A stretch of DNA of 28,146 nucleotides from Stephanodiscus triporus (GCA_036939755.1 JALLAZ010000475.1:1-28146); one strand, 5' to 3'. Numbered from the stretch's first letter, positions 1-9,796 are shown. Numbers and translations: made by a program. The notes: generated by a model from the letters alone, not told the origin.

Positions 1-525
1 GACGACGCGCAGGCAATCCGGCAACAACTGCGGAAAGCACGAGGCGTTTGGGCTCGTGTAGGCCAGATTCTCCGGGGGGAGAATGTTGGGCCACGGATAG
101 CTGCTAAGTTCTACAAGGCAGTTGTCCAGGCCGTCTTGTTATACGGCAGCGAGATGTGGAACCTCACCAAATCGGCCTTGGCGCGGCTCGAGGGGTTTCA
201 CATCCGTGCTGCATACAAGATGGCGAGGAAGCATCGACCGAAGCGGGGTGCCAACGGAGTTTGGGTCTATCCGAAGACGGCGGACGTCCTGGAGGAATGC
301 GGCATGAGCACGATTGCCGAGTACATCCAGGTTCGCCGTCAGACGATCGCGACGTACGTGGCGACGAGACCAATCTTTACGGCTTGCGTTGGCGGCGAAC
401 GGCGGAGAGGGTCGATGCCGCGTCAGTGGTGGTGGGAGCAACCGATGTGCTTGGACGCAATCGATGCAACTGGATCCGATGCGAGTGATGGCCATTCGGT
501 CGCGTCTACCACTGCAGATGCTTAA
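1..525 (+). mobile_element. LINE-type reverse transcriptase, C-terminal fragment (open at window edge)
   Basis: An open frame enters from the left edge and stops at 523-525, giving about 174 residues. It carries the RT thumb/tail signature of non-LTR elements: 'KFYKAVVQAVLLYGSEMW' near residues 41-58, followed by a basic stretch 'FHIRAAYKMARKHRPKRG' and a Trp-rich end 'RQWWWEQ'. The catalytic RT palm (YxDD) would lie upstream, outside the window. In the family this protein copies element RNA into the chromosome at an endonuclease nick. Because the 5' part is not visible I cannot tell whether the element is full length. No poly(A) tail or target-site duplication was recognised after the stop. 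The family is well supported, but the exact clade is not. Confidence 0.75.
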
Positions 526-755
526 GGGAGGAGGATTGCTCGGTCCAAGTTGGTTATTACGATCACAGTGTCACAATGTGATCGCTCGACCCGACGGCCG
601 GACCCGCTGAGTGCGGGAGGGGAAAGGGGTGGCCGCTTCGCGGCCAAAGGGTTTGCTAATCGACGGAGTTCATGGGTGTGCTCTTTAGATAGTATTAATT
701 TCTAGTAGGCAAGAGTCTAGGCGGGGGGGGTACGAGCCACAGGACTTGATAGTCC
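526..755. other. Spacer between two facing LINE fragments
   Basis: No gene is seen. The sequence is probably the 3' tail of the left LINE fragment and the broken end of the right one. It holds a short GC-rich hairpin-like run ('ggccgcttcgcggcc', about 631-645) and an 8-G run near 722-730. Confidence 0.4.
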
Positions 756-1568
756 TTAGTATGGCAAACGGCCTCCTCTAGCTGGAGACCAAGTTAACAC
801 ACACACACAGGGCCGCCGCGCCATCAGGTAATCACATATGGAGGAGACAAATCTCCCCTCTCTCCTCATTTGCCAAGTCCAGCAAGCGCCCCAACTCCCA
901 TGCCGGTGACGTTGCCGAAATTGGCTCGCCATGCTTACTAGGGCCATGGAGTCGCACATCTCTGCGATCGCGTCTTGTCTCTCGTCATGGGGGATGAGAA
1001 CGTTGGTGTTGGGATCGCCCAGGAGGACGGGCTCGCACCCGTTAGGGCACTCTTTCCAGGCTTGTTCGACATGTAATAACGCGGTGCCGGGATCAGAGGG
1101 TGGGAGGTAAGCTCCCACGACATAAAAACGCGTGTTACCCGTGACGAGCTCAAAACTAAGCACGTTCGGACCGCGAATTTTAGACTCCTCGATCTTGTAC
1201 TAGAGATCATTGTCCCTCCAAAAGAGGGCAATCCCTCCCTGCCGGACGCTGACGGCAGATGAGGCGAAGACATTGTACCCCGATGAAAATCGTGTATATA
1301 TGTCATCCGTGATTTTGGTCTCCGTGAGGACACCACAATCAACCCCAGTTGCTGCCATCGCCCGTAGGGCACTTTCCAGGCCACCATTGCGGCCGCTGCA
1401 AATGTTAAATGTTGCAAGCGTGATGAATCCACTACCATCAGCTTGTGATGGCGGCTCTTGGCTGGTTGACATTATGGGAATTTCCGCCCCGTAGGTACGT
1501 AAAAATCCACAACTACAGCTGTAGCCTACCAACGAGGACACTACCCCCGCCGGTCGATCCGACTCCAC
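756..1568 (-). pseudogene. LINE endonuclease domain (EEP fold), interrupted by one in-frame TAG
   Basis: Read from 1568 downward, the frame encodes an apurinic-like endonuclease of a non-LTR retrotransposon. Motifs appear in the family order: 'TLATFNICSGRNGG', 'GVLTETKITDD' (metal-binding Glu), 'GGIALFWRD', 'VVGAYLPPSDPG', 'VLLGDPNTNV' (family GDFN) and 'ICDYLMARR'. A TAG at 1200-1202 splits the domain, yet the same frame continues on both sides, so a single substitution explains the break. The final Ser-Asp-His motif and the whole RT are absent; the frame ends at 756. The domain would nick target DNA. No ORF1 was recognised upstream. It faces the RT fragment at 1-525, so the two are not one continuous element. 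This is a dead copy unless the TAG is read through. Confidence 0.75.
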
Positions 1569-2619
1569 TCCCCGCCCTATCGGGTGGAGTGTGGGAGCAA
1601 ATGGTGGTCCCCTTTGCAGGGGGGGGGGGGGGTAATGGGTCGATTGCGCAAAACACCTAGGTGGTTACACTAGGGGTAGAGGTAAGTGCCACTGTCAACT
1701 GTCTTGATGAGCAACGACTGTGTGCTCGTTGGGTGGGGCGTCATCTTCCCTCGGCCTCCCACAAAAAGTATCACCATGCAGCAGCACTGCAGCACTCAAA
1801 CGGCTTGAATCAGGGGACGACTTCAGGCAATCATGTCGGGGTTGTGAGACCCTTCAAAGCAGGAGATACTGTAGCGTATTGCCGGAATCGAGACCGCTGA
1901 GGAAGCCACATGGCTCACTCGAACCTCTCCGACCACTACACCAACATCCCCCCTCCAACCACCGCCTCATCTCCGGTCTCCCCCGTCCCCCCATCTCACC
2001 TCCCCTCCCCGTCGTCCATCGTCTCCGACAACCAAAGCCACCGCAAAATCACTGGAATTGGCAATCGGTCCCCTATTAAGGGGAAACCCGAGAGGGGACC
2101 CTGATCATATGCGGTGGGCGATGGCGGGTGGTGGGGGCGGCGATGACAGGGGGGACAGCTGTCGGTCACGGCCCGCTAAGGTCAATCTTGCACCGCGGCG
2201 TCGCACCTCTAGCAACGTTGACATAGTTGTTGGACGGCAGCGTAACATCCTCTGTGTGCAATCGGCGGCTCGGCGTCCGCACGGATCCAACGAAAATCTT
2301 CGTCAGCGCGGAGCAAGCTAACATCATGTCCTTCGCACGCCTCGAGCGCCGACGCAGTGCGCGCCGAGATCAAGGCGGAGAAAAATGGCCCACGACGCGA
2401 CCAAGGCCCTATGGTAGTGCCTCACAAGGTCTTCGATGGGACAGGCCGTCCAGTACAACTGTCTATGTACTATCTACTTAGAGTACTACTCTAGAGTACA
2501 TGAACATACTATTAGTAACTACCTATTGTATGGTACTCTAATAGCTAAAAGGCAATATCAACAGGGAGAGAGCTATTAACTACAGTCGCTTCTCTCTTGG
2601 TTGATGTGCGGTTGATCTT
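1569..2619. other. Gene-poor spacer
   Basis: Only short Pro/Ser- or Arg-rich frames without family motifs are present. There is a 14-G run at 1619-1632. An AT-rich patch at 2460-2550 is full of short tact/agta words that resemble those at 17400-17460. I see no gene. Confidence 0.5.
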
Positions 2620-4216
2620 TCACTTTGGCTGATAGGCTGCTCTTTTGTTGCTTCGTGATACAGGACATAATCCTTCATAATGTTTACTTTGGTCATCAGT
2701 TTTTTGAGGTTGCCTATCTTGTTTGTGATTACTACCACTGTCATTTTCAAATGGATCGTTGAAACTACCAATGGAATGGATGTCGCCATCCGATGACAAA
2801 GAATGGCCTCGCTTCAGACTTAATCCGTTTCCAGGTGGCGGCTTGGTAGGTGTCGGAACAAGATTCGTAGGAAACGTCATCGCATCTAACGACGCTAATG
2901 AAAATATGGGTGACACGAAAGGCGGGCTGTCGGTCGAATGCGCCAACTCCGGAGAAGAACATTTACCTGTTTTTCGCTCTTCTCTTGGTACATCCCCCAC
3001 ATTTACTAGGGGAAACGAATGAAGACCATACCAACCCCGATCTTCCTCACTATCAGTGGGTCGAGAAATCATTGATTCAGCTACTTGAATTGTTGGCAGT
3101 TCTTTCATTCTTTGCGGCTCGGGTGGATCCTTTGGTTTGCCTTGAGACGCGACCACTCGTGCCTCCTGTTTCCTCTTTTTCTGTCTTGCGCTTGTTCCCT
3201 GGGATGGCTTACTAAGAACCTCGCCAGTGGCTCTTGTTGGCACTTCTTCCATTCTTGGCGGCTTGGGAGGCGGATCCTTTCGTTTAAACGTGACCACTCG
3301 TGCCTCCTGTTTCTTCTGTTTCTGACTTGCGCTTGTTCCCTGGGATGGTGTACTTGGAACCACGCCACGCTGAGCACGGAATTCCGGAGCTCCTTCCCTC
3401 AGGGCCTGGCTGCATTTTGCCAATGCCTTCGTGTTATCAATCTCTACCCAACGCCCGCTCAGACTGTATGGGGTGGCACCACCGCCTTCGGCGATCTTCT
3501 GCAAGAAGCGCCCCGGTGGGGACTGATCTCGTACTCGATGGAAGATCTCCAATGTTATCTCTGATTTGTCCGCTTTCGTTTTTGCGAGCTGGTAAGATTC
3601 TTTGAGTTCGGCGACCCAGTCCCGAAAGATGAGGTTGCCCACATGAGCGTTTATGTTCCCACCTCGTCCGCATAGACTAGAAGGTTATGATCAAGGGAAA
3701 ATCGACAATGCGTTCGGCCAGGATATGAGGAATGAGAAGTCAGGGAAGAGAGGTTCAGCAAACGAAAATAACTTACACATCATTGGAATGAGGTAACTGT
3801 ATTGTTTTGTTATCCTTTGAATTTGAAGCAGTCGATGATTTCGGCATGTCATGGAATGTGCGTGATGAGGATGATGCAGGCTGCCGGCCTGAATGATTGG
3901 TAGGCTCCGTGCCTATATGATGGTGTGTAAGGAGACCGCCGCCTACGTCCGTACCCGTACCAATGTCAGGATGCGAGGAGTACCCCGATGGAAAGTCCAT
4001 GGCTGCGGCCGAAATCGTCGCTCCCAGCGGCGAGAGCTGCGATCCGGAAAATCCCGAAGGCGAAGGAAAAGGGGCCGCGCTCGCGTGATATAGCATGTCG
4101 TAGAATTTCCTCATTTCGAGTTCGCGTTCGCGTTCGCGTTCGCTTTCGCTTTCGTTCGGCTCGCCGCCTCCACTGGCAGAGTTCAACTGGTCGCGACTGC
4201 TGTTGTTCTGTTCCAT
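2620..4216 (-). CDS. DUF6824-domain protein, two exons, with duplicated Lys/Pro-rich segment
   Basis: Exons are 4216-3777 and 3676-2620, with a 100-bp intron (3677-3776; GTAAGT donor, CTAG acceptor). The joined product is 498 residues. The splice restores 'DVLCGRGGNINAHVGN' (146-161), the hallmark of DUF6824, which continues through 'PPGRFLQKI', 'GRWVEIDN' and 'KCSQALREG' to about residue 242. The family is common in diatoms and of unknown biochemical function; a nucleic-acid role is often suspected but I cannot show it. The N-terminus has an Arg/Glu run (ERERERE) from a ttcgcg hexamer repeat at about 4121-4157. After the domain, a segment of about 45 residues is present twice ('PSQGTSASQKQKKQEARVV' and a variant). 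The C-terminus is Ser/Asp-rich and disordered-looking. It is divergent from the SSADH gene, with about 480 bp between starts. Confidence 0.82.
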
Positions 4217-4692
4217 GCGCCCAGAGTATTGATCCGAGTTACAGATTTCTCTTTGTGAATATGGTTTTGTTTGAGGTACACGTATGAAGTCTGTGCCGAC
4301 TTATGCCGGGCGGACTTCATGATGTGGTTGAAATAATGATATGGACAAAAAAGAGAAGTCTGCCTGGTTCGTGATGATTGTGTTCGCAGATGTCAACGAA
4401 TCGTCGAGAATATAAAAAATACTATCGTAGAGTGCTACGACTTTTTCACAGTATGGTAATAATTGACCCCTTATTTCGATAACGCTTTGGGCTAGCGTTC
4501 CTACGTAGACTTTTACTTGGGTATTTCTGTTGTGAAGAGTGCATGCAGTCTTTTATTGTTATCTGCCGCAATACTCTATGACTGTGACATCAAATACGAT
4601 AAGAGCAACTCACCACCATAGTGCACTCAGAACCAGGCCGTGGAACCAGATCGCCCCGCACCACCCCCCAGAGTTCTGCAGTTCTGTCCGCG
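4217..4692. promoter_or_regulatory. Shared divergent promoter interval (DUF6824 gene / SSADH gene)
   Basis: The interval lies between two divergently transcribed genes and must hold both promoters. An 8-bp inverted pair (4284-4291 and 4313-4320) brackets a GC-rich core. An AT-rich run with 'aatataaaaaatac' lies near 4409-4422. No named operator could be identified. Confidence 0.4.
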
Positions 4693-6400
4693 ATGTTGTT
4701 ATCGCCGAGATACTACAAAAGGAGATCAACTACCACCCTGGTCTGCTGCCTCGCGTCGAAAATGACGGACGGCAACAGCGCCGTGACCGCCTTTTCGACG
4801 CTCGCCTCGATGTTGAGCGATCCGTCGCTCCTGGGCGACCACCGCGTTCGCGGCGGCGGCGCGGACGAACGCGACGCGTCGTCCTTCTTCGACGTCGTGG
4901 ATCCCGGGTCGTCCTCGGGACGCGACGTGGTCGGGCGCGTCAGGCGCATGGGGAGGGAGGACGCCAGGCTCGCGATAGATAGGGCGAACGCCGCCCTCGC
5001 CGGCTGGAGGGATGGCACGACCGCATCGCGTCGAGCGGGCCTGCTATCGAGGTGGAGCTCCCTCGTCCAGGAGAATTCCGAGGACATCGCTCGGATAATG
5101 ACGATGGAATCCGGCAAGCCCCTGCACGAGAGCAGGGGGGAGGTCGCGTACGGCGCGAGCTTCCTCGACTACTACGCCGCCGAGGCCGTGCGTGCCAATT
5201 CCGCGGGAGGCGGGACCGTGTGTCCCACCCCCTTCGCCACCGGCGGCGGCGCGCCGCGCGGGAGGATCCTGGCTATGAACGAGGCCGTCGGCGTCTGCGG
5301 AATAATAACGCCGTGGAATTTCCCCATCGCCATGATCACGAGGAAGGCGGGCCCGGCGCTCGCGGCCGGATGCACAATCGTGCTAAAGCCGAGCGAGCTC
5401 ACGCCCCTGACGGCGGTGGCGCTGTCCGTGCTCGCCGAGCGGGCGGGTATACCGGACGGCGTGTTCGAGCTGGTCACCGCCGACGGGGCGTCTACGAGGG
5501 ACGTGGGGGAGGAGATGTGCGAGAATTCCATCGTGAGGAAGATTTCGTTCACTGGTTCCACCCCCGTCGGCAAGCTGTTGATGAGGATGAGCAGCGAGAC
5601 GGTCAAGCGATTGTCGCTCGAGCTCGGCGGCAATGCCGCGTTTATAGGTGAGCCTCTGAGTGCATCGACGTATGTGGCAAATCTAAAAGAAATTCAATTT
5701 GTTGATTGATTGATGCGAATCGCACTCTGAACCCGTAGTTTTCGAGGATGCGGATATCGATCTGGCCGTCGATGGAGCGATGGCGTCGAAGTTCAGGAAT
5801 GCCGGCCAGACGTGCGTCTGCGCGGATCGTTTTGTCGTGCACAAGTCTGTCGAGGAGGAGTTTGTTGTCAAGCTCGCCAATAAAGTGAGCCAATTGAACG
5901 TGGGACACGGGACGAAGGATGGTGTCACGATGGGCCCCGTCATCTCCGCCTCGCAGGTGAAGATTTTGAAGGAGAAGGTGGACGCGGCGATATCGGAGGG
6001 GGCCACGTGCGTCATCGGGGGCTCTCCTCTCGCGGAGCTCGGCCCAAATTTCTTCCCCCCGACTATCCTGATGAACGTGAATCCGTGCTCGTTGATCTGG
6101 CACGCGGAAACGTTCGGTCCGGTCGTGGCTGTCAAAACCTTCGATACGGAAGAAGAGGCGATATCGCTAGCGAATGACACCCGCACCGGGCTAGCGTCGT
6201 ATTTTTTCACCAAGGACATGTCCAGGATATTCAGAGTGTCATCGGCCCTTGAAAACGGAATAGTCGGCGTCAACGAGGGCATAATTAGCAGTGCGTCGGC
6301 TCCATTCGGAGGCGTGAAGGAGAGCGGACTCGGGAGGGAAGGAAGCGCGGCGGGCATCAACGAGTACTTGGAGACGAAATACGTTTTCTTGAATGCATGA
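4693..6400 (+). CDS. Succinate-semialdehyde dehydrogenase (NAD(P)+), two exons
   Basis: Exons are 4693-5647 and 5739-6400; the 91-bp intron runs GTGAGC to CGTAG. The product is 538 residues. It belongs to the aldehyde dehydrogenase superfamily and oxidises succinate semialdehyde to succinate, the last step of GABA breakdown. Visible landmarks are 'TPWNFPIAMITRKAGPALA', 'KPSELTPLTA', 'SFTGSTPVGK', catalytic Glu310 in 'LSLELGGNAAF', catalytic Cys344 in 'FRNAGQTCVC', and the C-terminal 'PFGGVKESGLGREG'. The 34-residue Glu-Cys spacing fits GabD-type enzymes. Cys344-x-Cys346 matches the redox-switch pair known in human SSADH. The first residues (MLLSPRYYKRRS...) are basic and poor in acids, so mitochondrial import is likely. 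I prefer the ATG at 4693; the ATG at 4762 (515 residues) would drop the presequence. An AATAAA lies at 6466-6471. Confidence 0.9.
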
Positions 6401-6596
6401 TGCGAGAATAAGGTGGCGCAATTCACCATCGATCAATAGATGTAAATTCATTGCGAATTCTATGCAATAAAACATCCTCCTTAACTAGCCAATTATCTCT
6501 AGCGAGAGAAAAGATACTATACCCCCAAGAGATTTGAGCTCGAATTGACATAACTAGATCAAAAATAGACTCCTTTGTCCATACGCCGCAGTAAGA

Positions 6597-7080
6597 AGCA
6601 TCCAAATTTTCTATCCCCCTCCCCCCAAATATGGACGCCGATCTGCTTTTGCCCAATATCGGCCCGACGTCGTCCATTGTGCTCCTCCTCTCGCACCGCT
6701 CCCGTCGCAGTCGTCATTGTCTCTATTGAAACTCCTTGATGCTTCGAACTCCCGTGACGTCAATGTCAAGGATGCGCTGCCTCTCGATTTTGACGACGTT
6801 CCTGATCGAATCGCGGTTGCCGCACATCCACGTACTGCCATCCGTACCTCCCCCGCCGGAGGAGGAGGCGGTCGTCATCGTTGCCGTCGACGGGAAGAAC
6901 ATCGCATCGAAGGACGTGCTGTAAAGATTCCTGTGAACCTCCGCGTGTTTGACAAAAAAACTCTTCCCAGACGATACCGCTTCGAGCATGTAATAGTGAC
7001 GAAGTAGTGCATGCCGTCGACTTCGCCCGGACGTGGTCGACGCGTCGTGTGGGAGATGGAGGCGGAGGAGGCGGCCGTGA
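6597..7080 (-). pseudogene. Guanylate kinase relic, 5'-truncated and frame-broken
   Basis: Read downward from about 7080, one frame gives 'SISHTTRRPRPGEVDGMHY' plus 'FVT', the GMP-binding signature of guanylate kinases. After a one-base frame change near 6990, the next frame gives 'YMLEAVSSGKSFFVKHAEVH' and 'RNLYSTSFDAM'. A Ser/Thr/Gly insertion follows, then 'RQRILDIDVTGVRSIKEF', ending at a TAG at 6723-6725. A weak trace of the following region ('GGRGIEN') lies at about 6605-6630. Working enzymes phosphorylate GMP to GDP and need an N-terminal P-loop; none is present upstream, where repeats begin. The missing P-loop, frameshift and early stop together mark this as decayed. The family assignment is firm, the exact ends are not. 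It is not explained by an intron, because the frame jump occurs within a few bases. Confidence 0.72.
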
Positions 7081-7262
7081 CGAGGATGCTATTTTTTTCT
7101 GACAGGAGCGCTCGGCGATGGGGGGGTCGTCGTTGTCGTCGTCATCGCGGGTCGCCTAAATTCTTGGTGATTGGGGCGTTCGGCCGCCTATTTTTTCTGA
7201 TGACAGGAGCGCGTTGAATCGCCCAAATTTTGGGTGATAATGCCAGCTTGTGCGTGACTGAA
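7081..7262. repeat. Degenerate direct repeats between two truncated genes
   Basis: Two imperfect copies are visible. The first is 7090-7171 (starts tatttttttctgacaggagcgc, ends gtcgcctaaattcttggtgat). The second is 7189-7238 (starts tattttttctgatgacaggagc, ends with the near-palindrome atcgcccaaattttgggtgat). No coding frame with a family motif was seen. The repeats start where the guanylate kinase homology stops. Confidence 0.6.
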
Positions 7263-7550
7263 GGGCTCTGAAGAGCCCATCAAAATGGCCCTCCCCGTTT
7301 CCATACGGGGACTCCCCGTATGGTTTCGGGTAGGTAGGCCAAAAAATTACCATTTGGGGAATCCCCGTATAGAAATTTTACTGCAAGCAATTTGGGGATT
7401 AACATAAATGTTGATCCCCAAAGCGCAATGACTCCCGTAGCGCTATGGGGATTCCCATAGCGCTACGGGGATTCCCATAGCGCTACGGGGATTCCCCGAT
7501 TTGTAATTTATCCCCATAGCGCTATGGGGAGTCCCAATAGCACTATGGGG
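7263..7550. repeat. Cluster of GGGGAnnTCCCC-type palindromes
   Basis: At least eight inverted repeats lie within 290 bp. They are gggctct/agagccc (7263-7278); ccatacgggg-act-ccccgtatgg (7301-7323); tttggggat/atccccaaa (7391-7422); and five copies of a ccc(a/g)tagcgcta(t/c)ggg palindrome at 7434-7450, 7454-7470, 7474-7490, 7512-7529 and 7533-7550 (the last degenerate). The first three of the five are spaced by exactly 20 bp. Each can fold into a hairpin or cruciform. Nothing in the sequence suggests that they are coding. Confidence 0.8.
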
Positions 7551-7663
7551 ATTGCTTTGTTGGTGTTCTTCCCAGTCACACCCTCCAGGCCTTCGACAAG
7601 TGGCCCTCCTCACTTAAAATTTAGGCAATCCCAACGCCATGGCAGGGCGTTCTTTGAGGGTCA

Positions 7664-8583
7664 TCCGACAACGTTCGGATTCGTCCTTGATGCGCTCGGG
7701 AACGGCACGCTCGTATCATGGAGGAGGACGACGGACGCCATGACCGCGCAGAGAAGGAGGGGGGGGGGGGGGGAGGAGGAGGAGGAGCAACAGCGTCGCG
7801 CCGAACGCGGATGAGACGAATGGCCGGCCAATGTCGGACGACGACGGCGAGGATGACGGCGACGACTACGACGACTATGGCCGGCCGTCGTTGGCGACGC
7901 TGCCTATCGAATCCGCGTTGGATGCGGCCTCGACCGGCTGCGTCCCGGCGAGGCGGACGCGGTCATCATCGCGGGGATGGGCGCACAGTCGATGCTGGAA
8001 ATTCTCCTCGGGATGCCGCGGATTGAGACGACGATGATCGGCGGCGTTGCCGACAAAGACAACGATCGGCGGCGTCACCGACGAAGACGATGACGATGTC
8101 TCCCAACCGGTGGACAGGGTACGGACGTCGCGGGTGTACCTCCAGCCCGCGAATTCAAGGCCGCGGCACATGATTGCGATGTACGAACGGATGCAGGAAT
8201 CGCGATCGTGGACGCTGGGGGACAAGACCATCGCGCGCTCGGGCAGGCGGTGGTACATCAACTCCCTCTTCGAATGGCATAACGACGACAACGACGATGA
8301 CGATGACGACAACGACAACGACGACGATGATCATCATGATCGTCGATTGTTGGTTGGGGATGCATTTCGTTTTCCGGGACATTTTCTCATGCGAGACGAT
8401 TCGGCCACGAACGACGGCGGCGCTTACGATGCGTACGTGAGGCACCATCTTCGTTGGCTGAGGGAAGATTACAAACGACGGAAGCATTTGTTAGAGGACG
8501 AAGACAGGCGCTGGATAGAGCACATCGCGTCCGCGGAAGAAAATGATAAATGGAAGAGTCTGGCTACGTGGTTCGATTGGTAA
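7664..8583 (+). pseudogene. TrmK-like tRNA (adenine-N1) methyltransferase relic
   Basis: Homology is spread over alternating frames. Frame 3 (about 7664-7755) gives 'ALGNGTLVSWRRTTDAM', which I read as the stretch after the SAM-binding motif. Frame 1 (to 7911) gives an Asp-rich linker ending 'SLATLPIE'. Frame 3 (7914-8060) gives 'RVGCGLDRLRPGEADAVIIA' then 'GMGAQSMLEILLG', the conserved TrmK core. Frame 1 (8065-8583) gives 'RVYLQPANSRPRHMIAMYER', 'RSGRRWYINSLF' and 'YVRHHLRWLREDY', ending TAA at 8581-8583. The frame changes coincide with a poly(G) run (7758-7773), a one-base loss at 7912-7913 and a 28-bp tandem duplication (8037-8092). TrmK proteins methylate N1 of adenine 22 in bacterial tRNA; the role of diatom homologues is unproven. 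The N-terminal SAM-binding motif is not found. Acid-rich linkers encoded by gac/gat repeats (8282-8335) may be native. Confidence 0.65.
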
Positions 8584-8693
8584 TGCTAATATCGAAATCC
8601 ATATGCATGAGGTGTACGATTGTTCGACGAAGAAATATAGAGAACTTAAACATATGTGATTACTCGCATTTTTTCTCTTTCTATTTGACACAA

Positions 8694-9796
8694 TCAACAA
8701 CAATCATTTCCGCCATTACCATAGTTGTACGACGAGCTCCCCTGCCTGTGCAAATCCACTCTCTCGTGATGTCTATTCGTCGGCGCGAACGACAGCACCG
8801 GCTCCTCCTTCCTATTTTTCTCCGCATGGATCACGGCCAACGTCGCCAACTCCAAAAACGCAGCGTCGACGTTATCCGAGGTTTTGGCCGACGTCTCGAA
8901 GTGCGGGATGGGTCCGCCTATCTGCCCTCCCAGCCCCGCCCTCTCGCACCACTGCTCCGCCCGCTGCCTGGGCACCTGCCTCTCCCCCTCGGGACGATCT
9001 ATCTTATTCCCGAGCAGAACGAACGGGAAATTTGCCCCGTGCGCATCCAGCCCCACCTGCCTCAGAAATTCGCCTCGCCAGTTGTCGAGGTTTTCGAAAC
9101 TGCGTCCGTCCCCCACGTCATACACGAGCGCCACTGTAAGCAGCAACGTGTTAGGTAGTGTACAATTGGAAAATCCCGGGGGATTATATTATTATACGCA
9201 AGCTCAACTCACCGGCATCAGCTCCTCGGTAGAATGCCACGCCGAGGCTTTGGAAACGTTCCTGTCCCGCCGTGTCCCAAATTTGCAGCGTGACGTTGCG
9301 GATGGAACCCGTCTGGGGATCGGTGATGGAGACTTGTTTAGAGAGGAAGTCGGCGCCGATAGTTGCTTTGTATTGGCCCGTGAATTTTTGAGAGTGGTAT
9401 CGGTTCATAAGGGAGGTTTTGCCAACTCTTATTGTGACAATTATTTGTCCCATCATTGATGATTTACGTTTCAGCGTCAAAGAAATGTTAGCGGTAGGTT
9501 GTGCAATAAAATGGGAGAATTGGAAAGGAACGAAGGCAATTGGTGGTACATGTTGAAGTCCGAGCAGGCCCGCGATCGCAAGACGCCGAACTGGTCGAGA
9601 AAAATATTGCAAGTATACGAGGAGTGCCTTACCCTGAGTCGCCCAAGATGACAAGTTTCAGCATATGCTTCTTCGCTGTTGTCGGCGACCGAGCTGCCAC
9701 GGACCTACCGGTGTAAGAATTGGGATTGAAAGAATTGGGATTGTACCCGTACCCACCGCCGGCGCCGACGGTATCATATCGGCCTCCGTTGGACAT
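8694..9796 (-). CDS. Rab7-like small GTPase, three exons
   Basis: Exons are 9796-9633, 9427-9213 and 9133-8694; the introns of 205 bp and 79 bp have GT-AG ends. The product is 272 residues. G-box motifs are complete: P-loop GDSGVGKT (52-59, restored across intron 1), switch-I Thr77 in '[15 protein letters not shown]', WDTAGQE (105-111), NKID (169-172) and 'ETSAK'. The effector region '[15 protein letters not shown]' is typical of Rab7, which directs traffic to late endosomes and vacuoles. The last two residues are Cys-Cys, the double geranylgeranylation site that anchors Rabs to membranes. The start at 9796 follows an in-frame TGA. It adds about 44 residues before the GTPase fold, Gly/Asn-rich with a repeated 'NPNS'; Rab7 normally has fewer than ten there. 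A start at 9664 (Met45) would give the usual length. An insertion with 'GGQIGGPIP' lies just before the G5 box. Confidence 0.88.

Noticed and set aside
1720..2104. Pro/Ser-rich frames
   Set aside because: Low complexity, no domain, no splice partners and overlapping frames of similar quality.
3085..3564. A 159-codon plus-strand frame
   Set aside because: It lies opposite the DUF6824 exon and its repeated 'LGW' pattern is only the antisense of the internal duplication.
5683..6429. A 248-codon open frame antisense to SSADH exon 2
   Set aside because: It is the mirror of a high-GC coding exon, has no family motif, and runs through the SSADH intron and catalytic region.
7434..7550. CRISPR-like array
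   Set aside because: The repeats are palindromes with 3-21-bp gaps and no unique spacers, in a eukaryotic setting without cas genes.
7874..8318. Antisense Ser-rich frame over the TrmK-like relic
   Set aside because: Produced by gac/gat simple repeats on the opposite strand; no motif.
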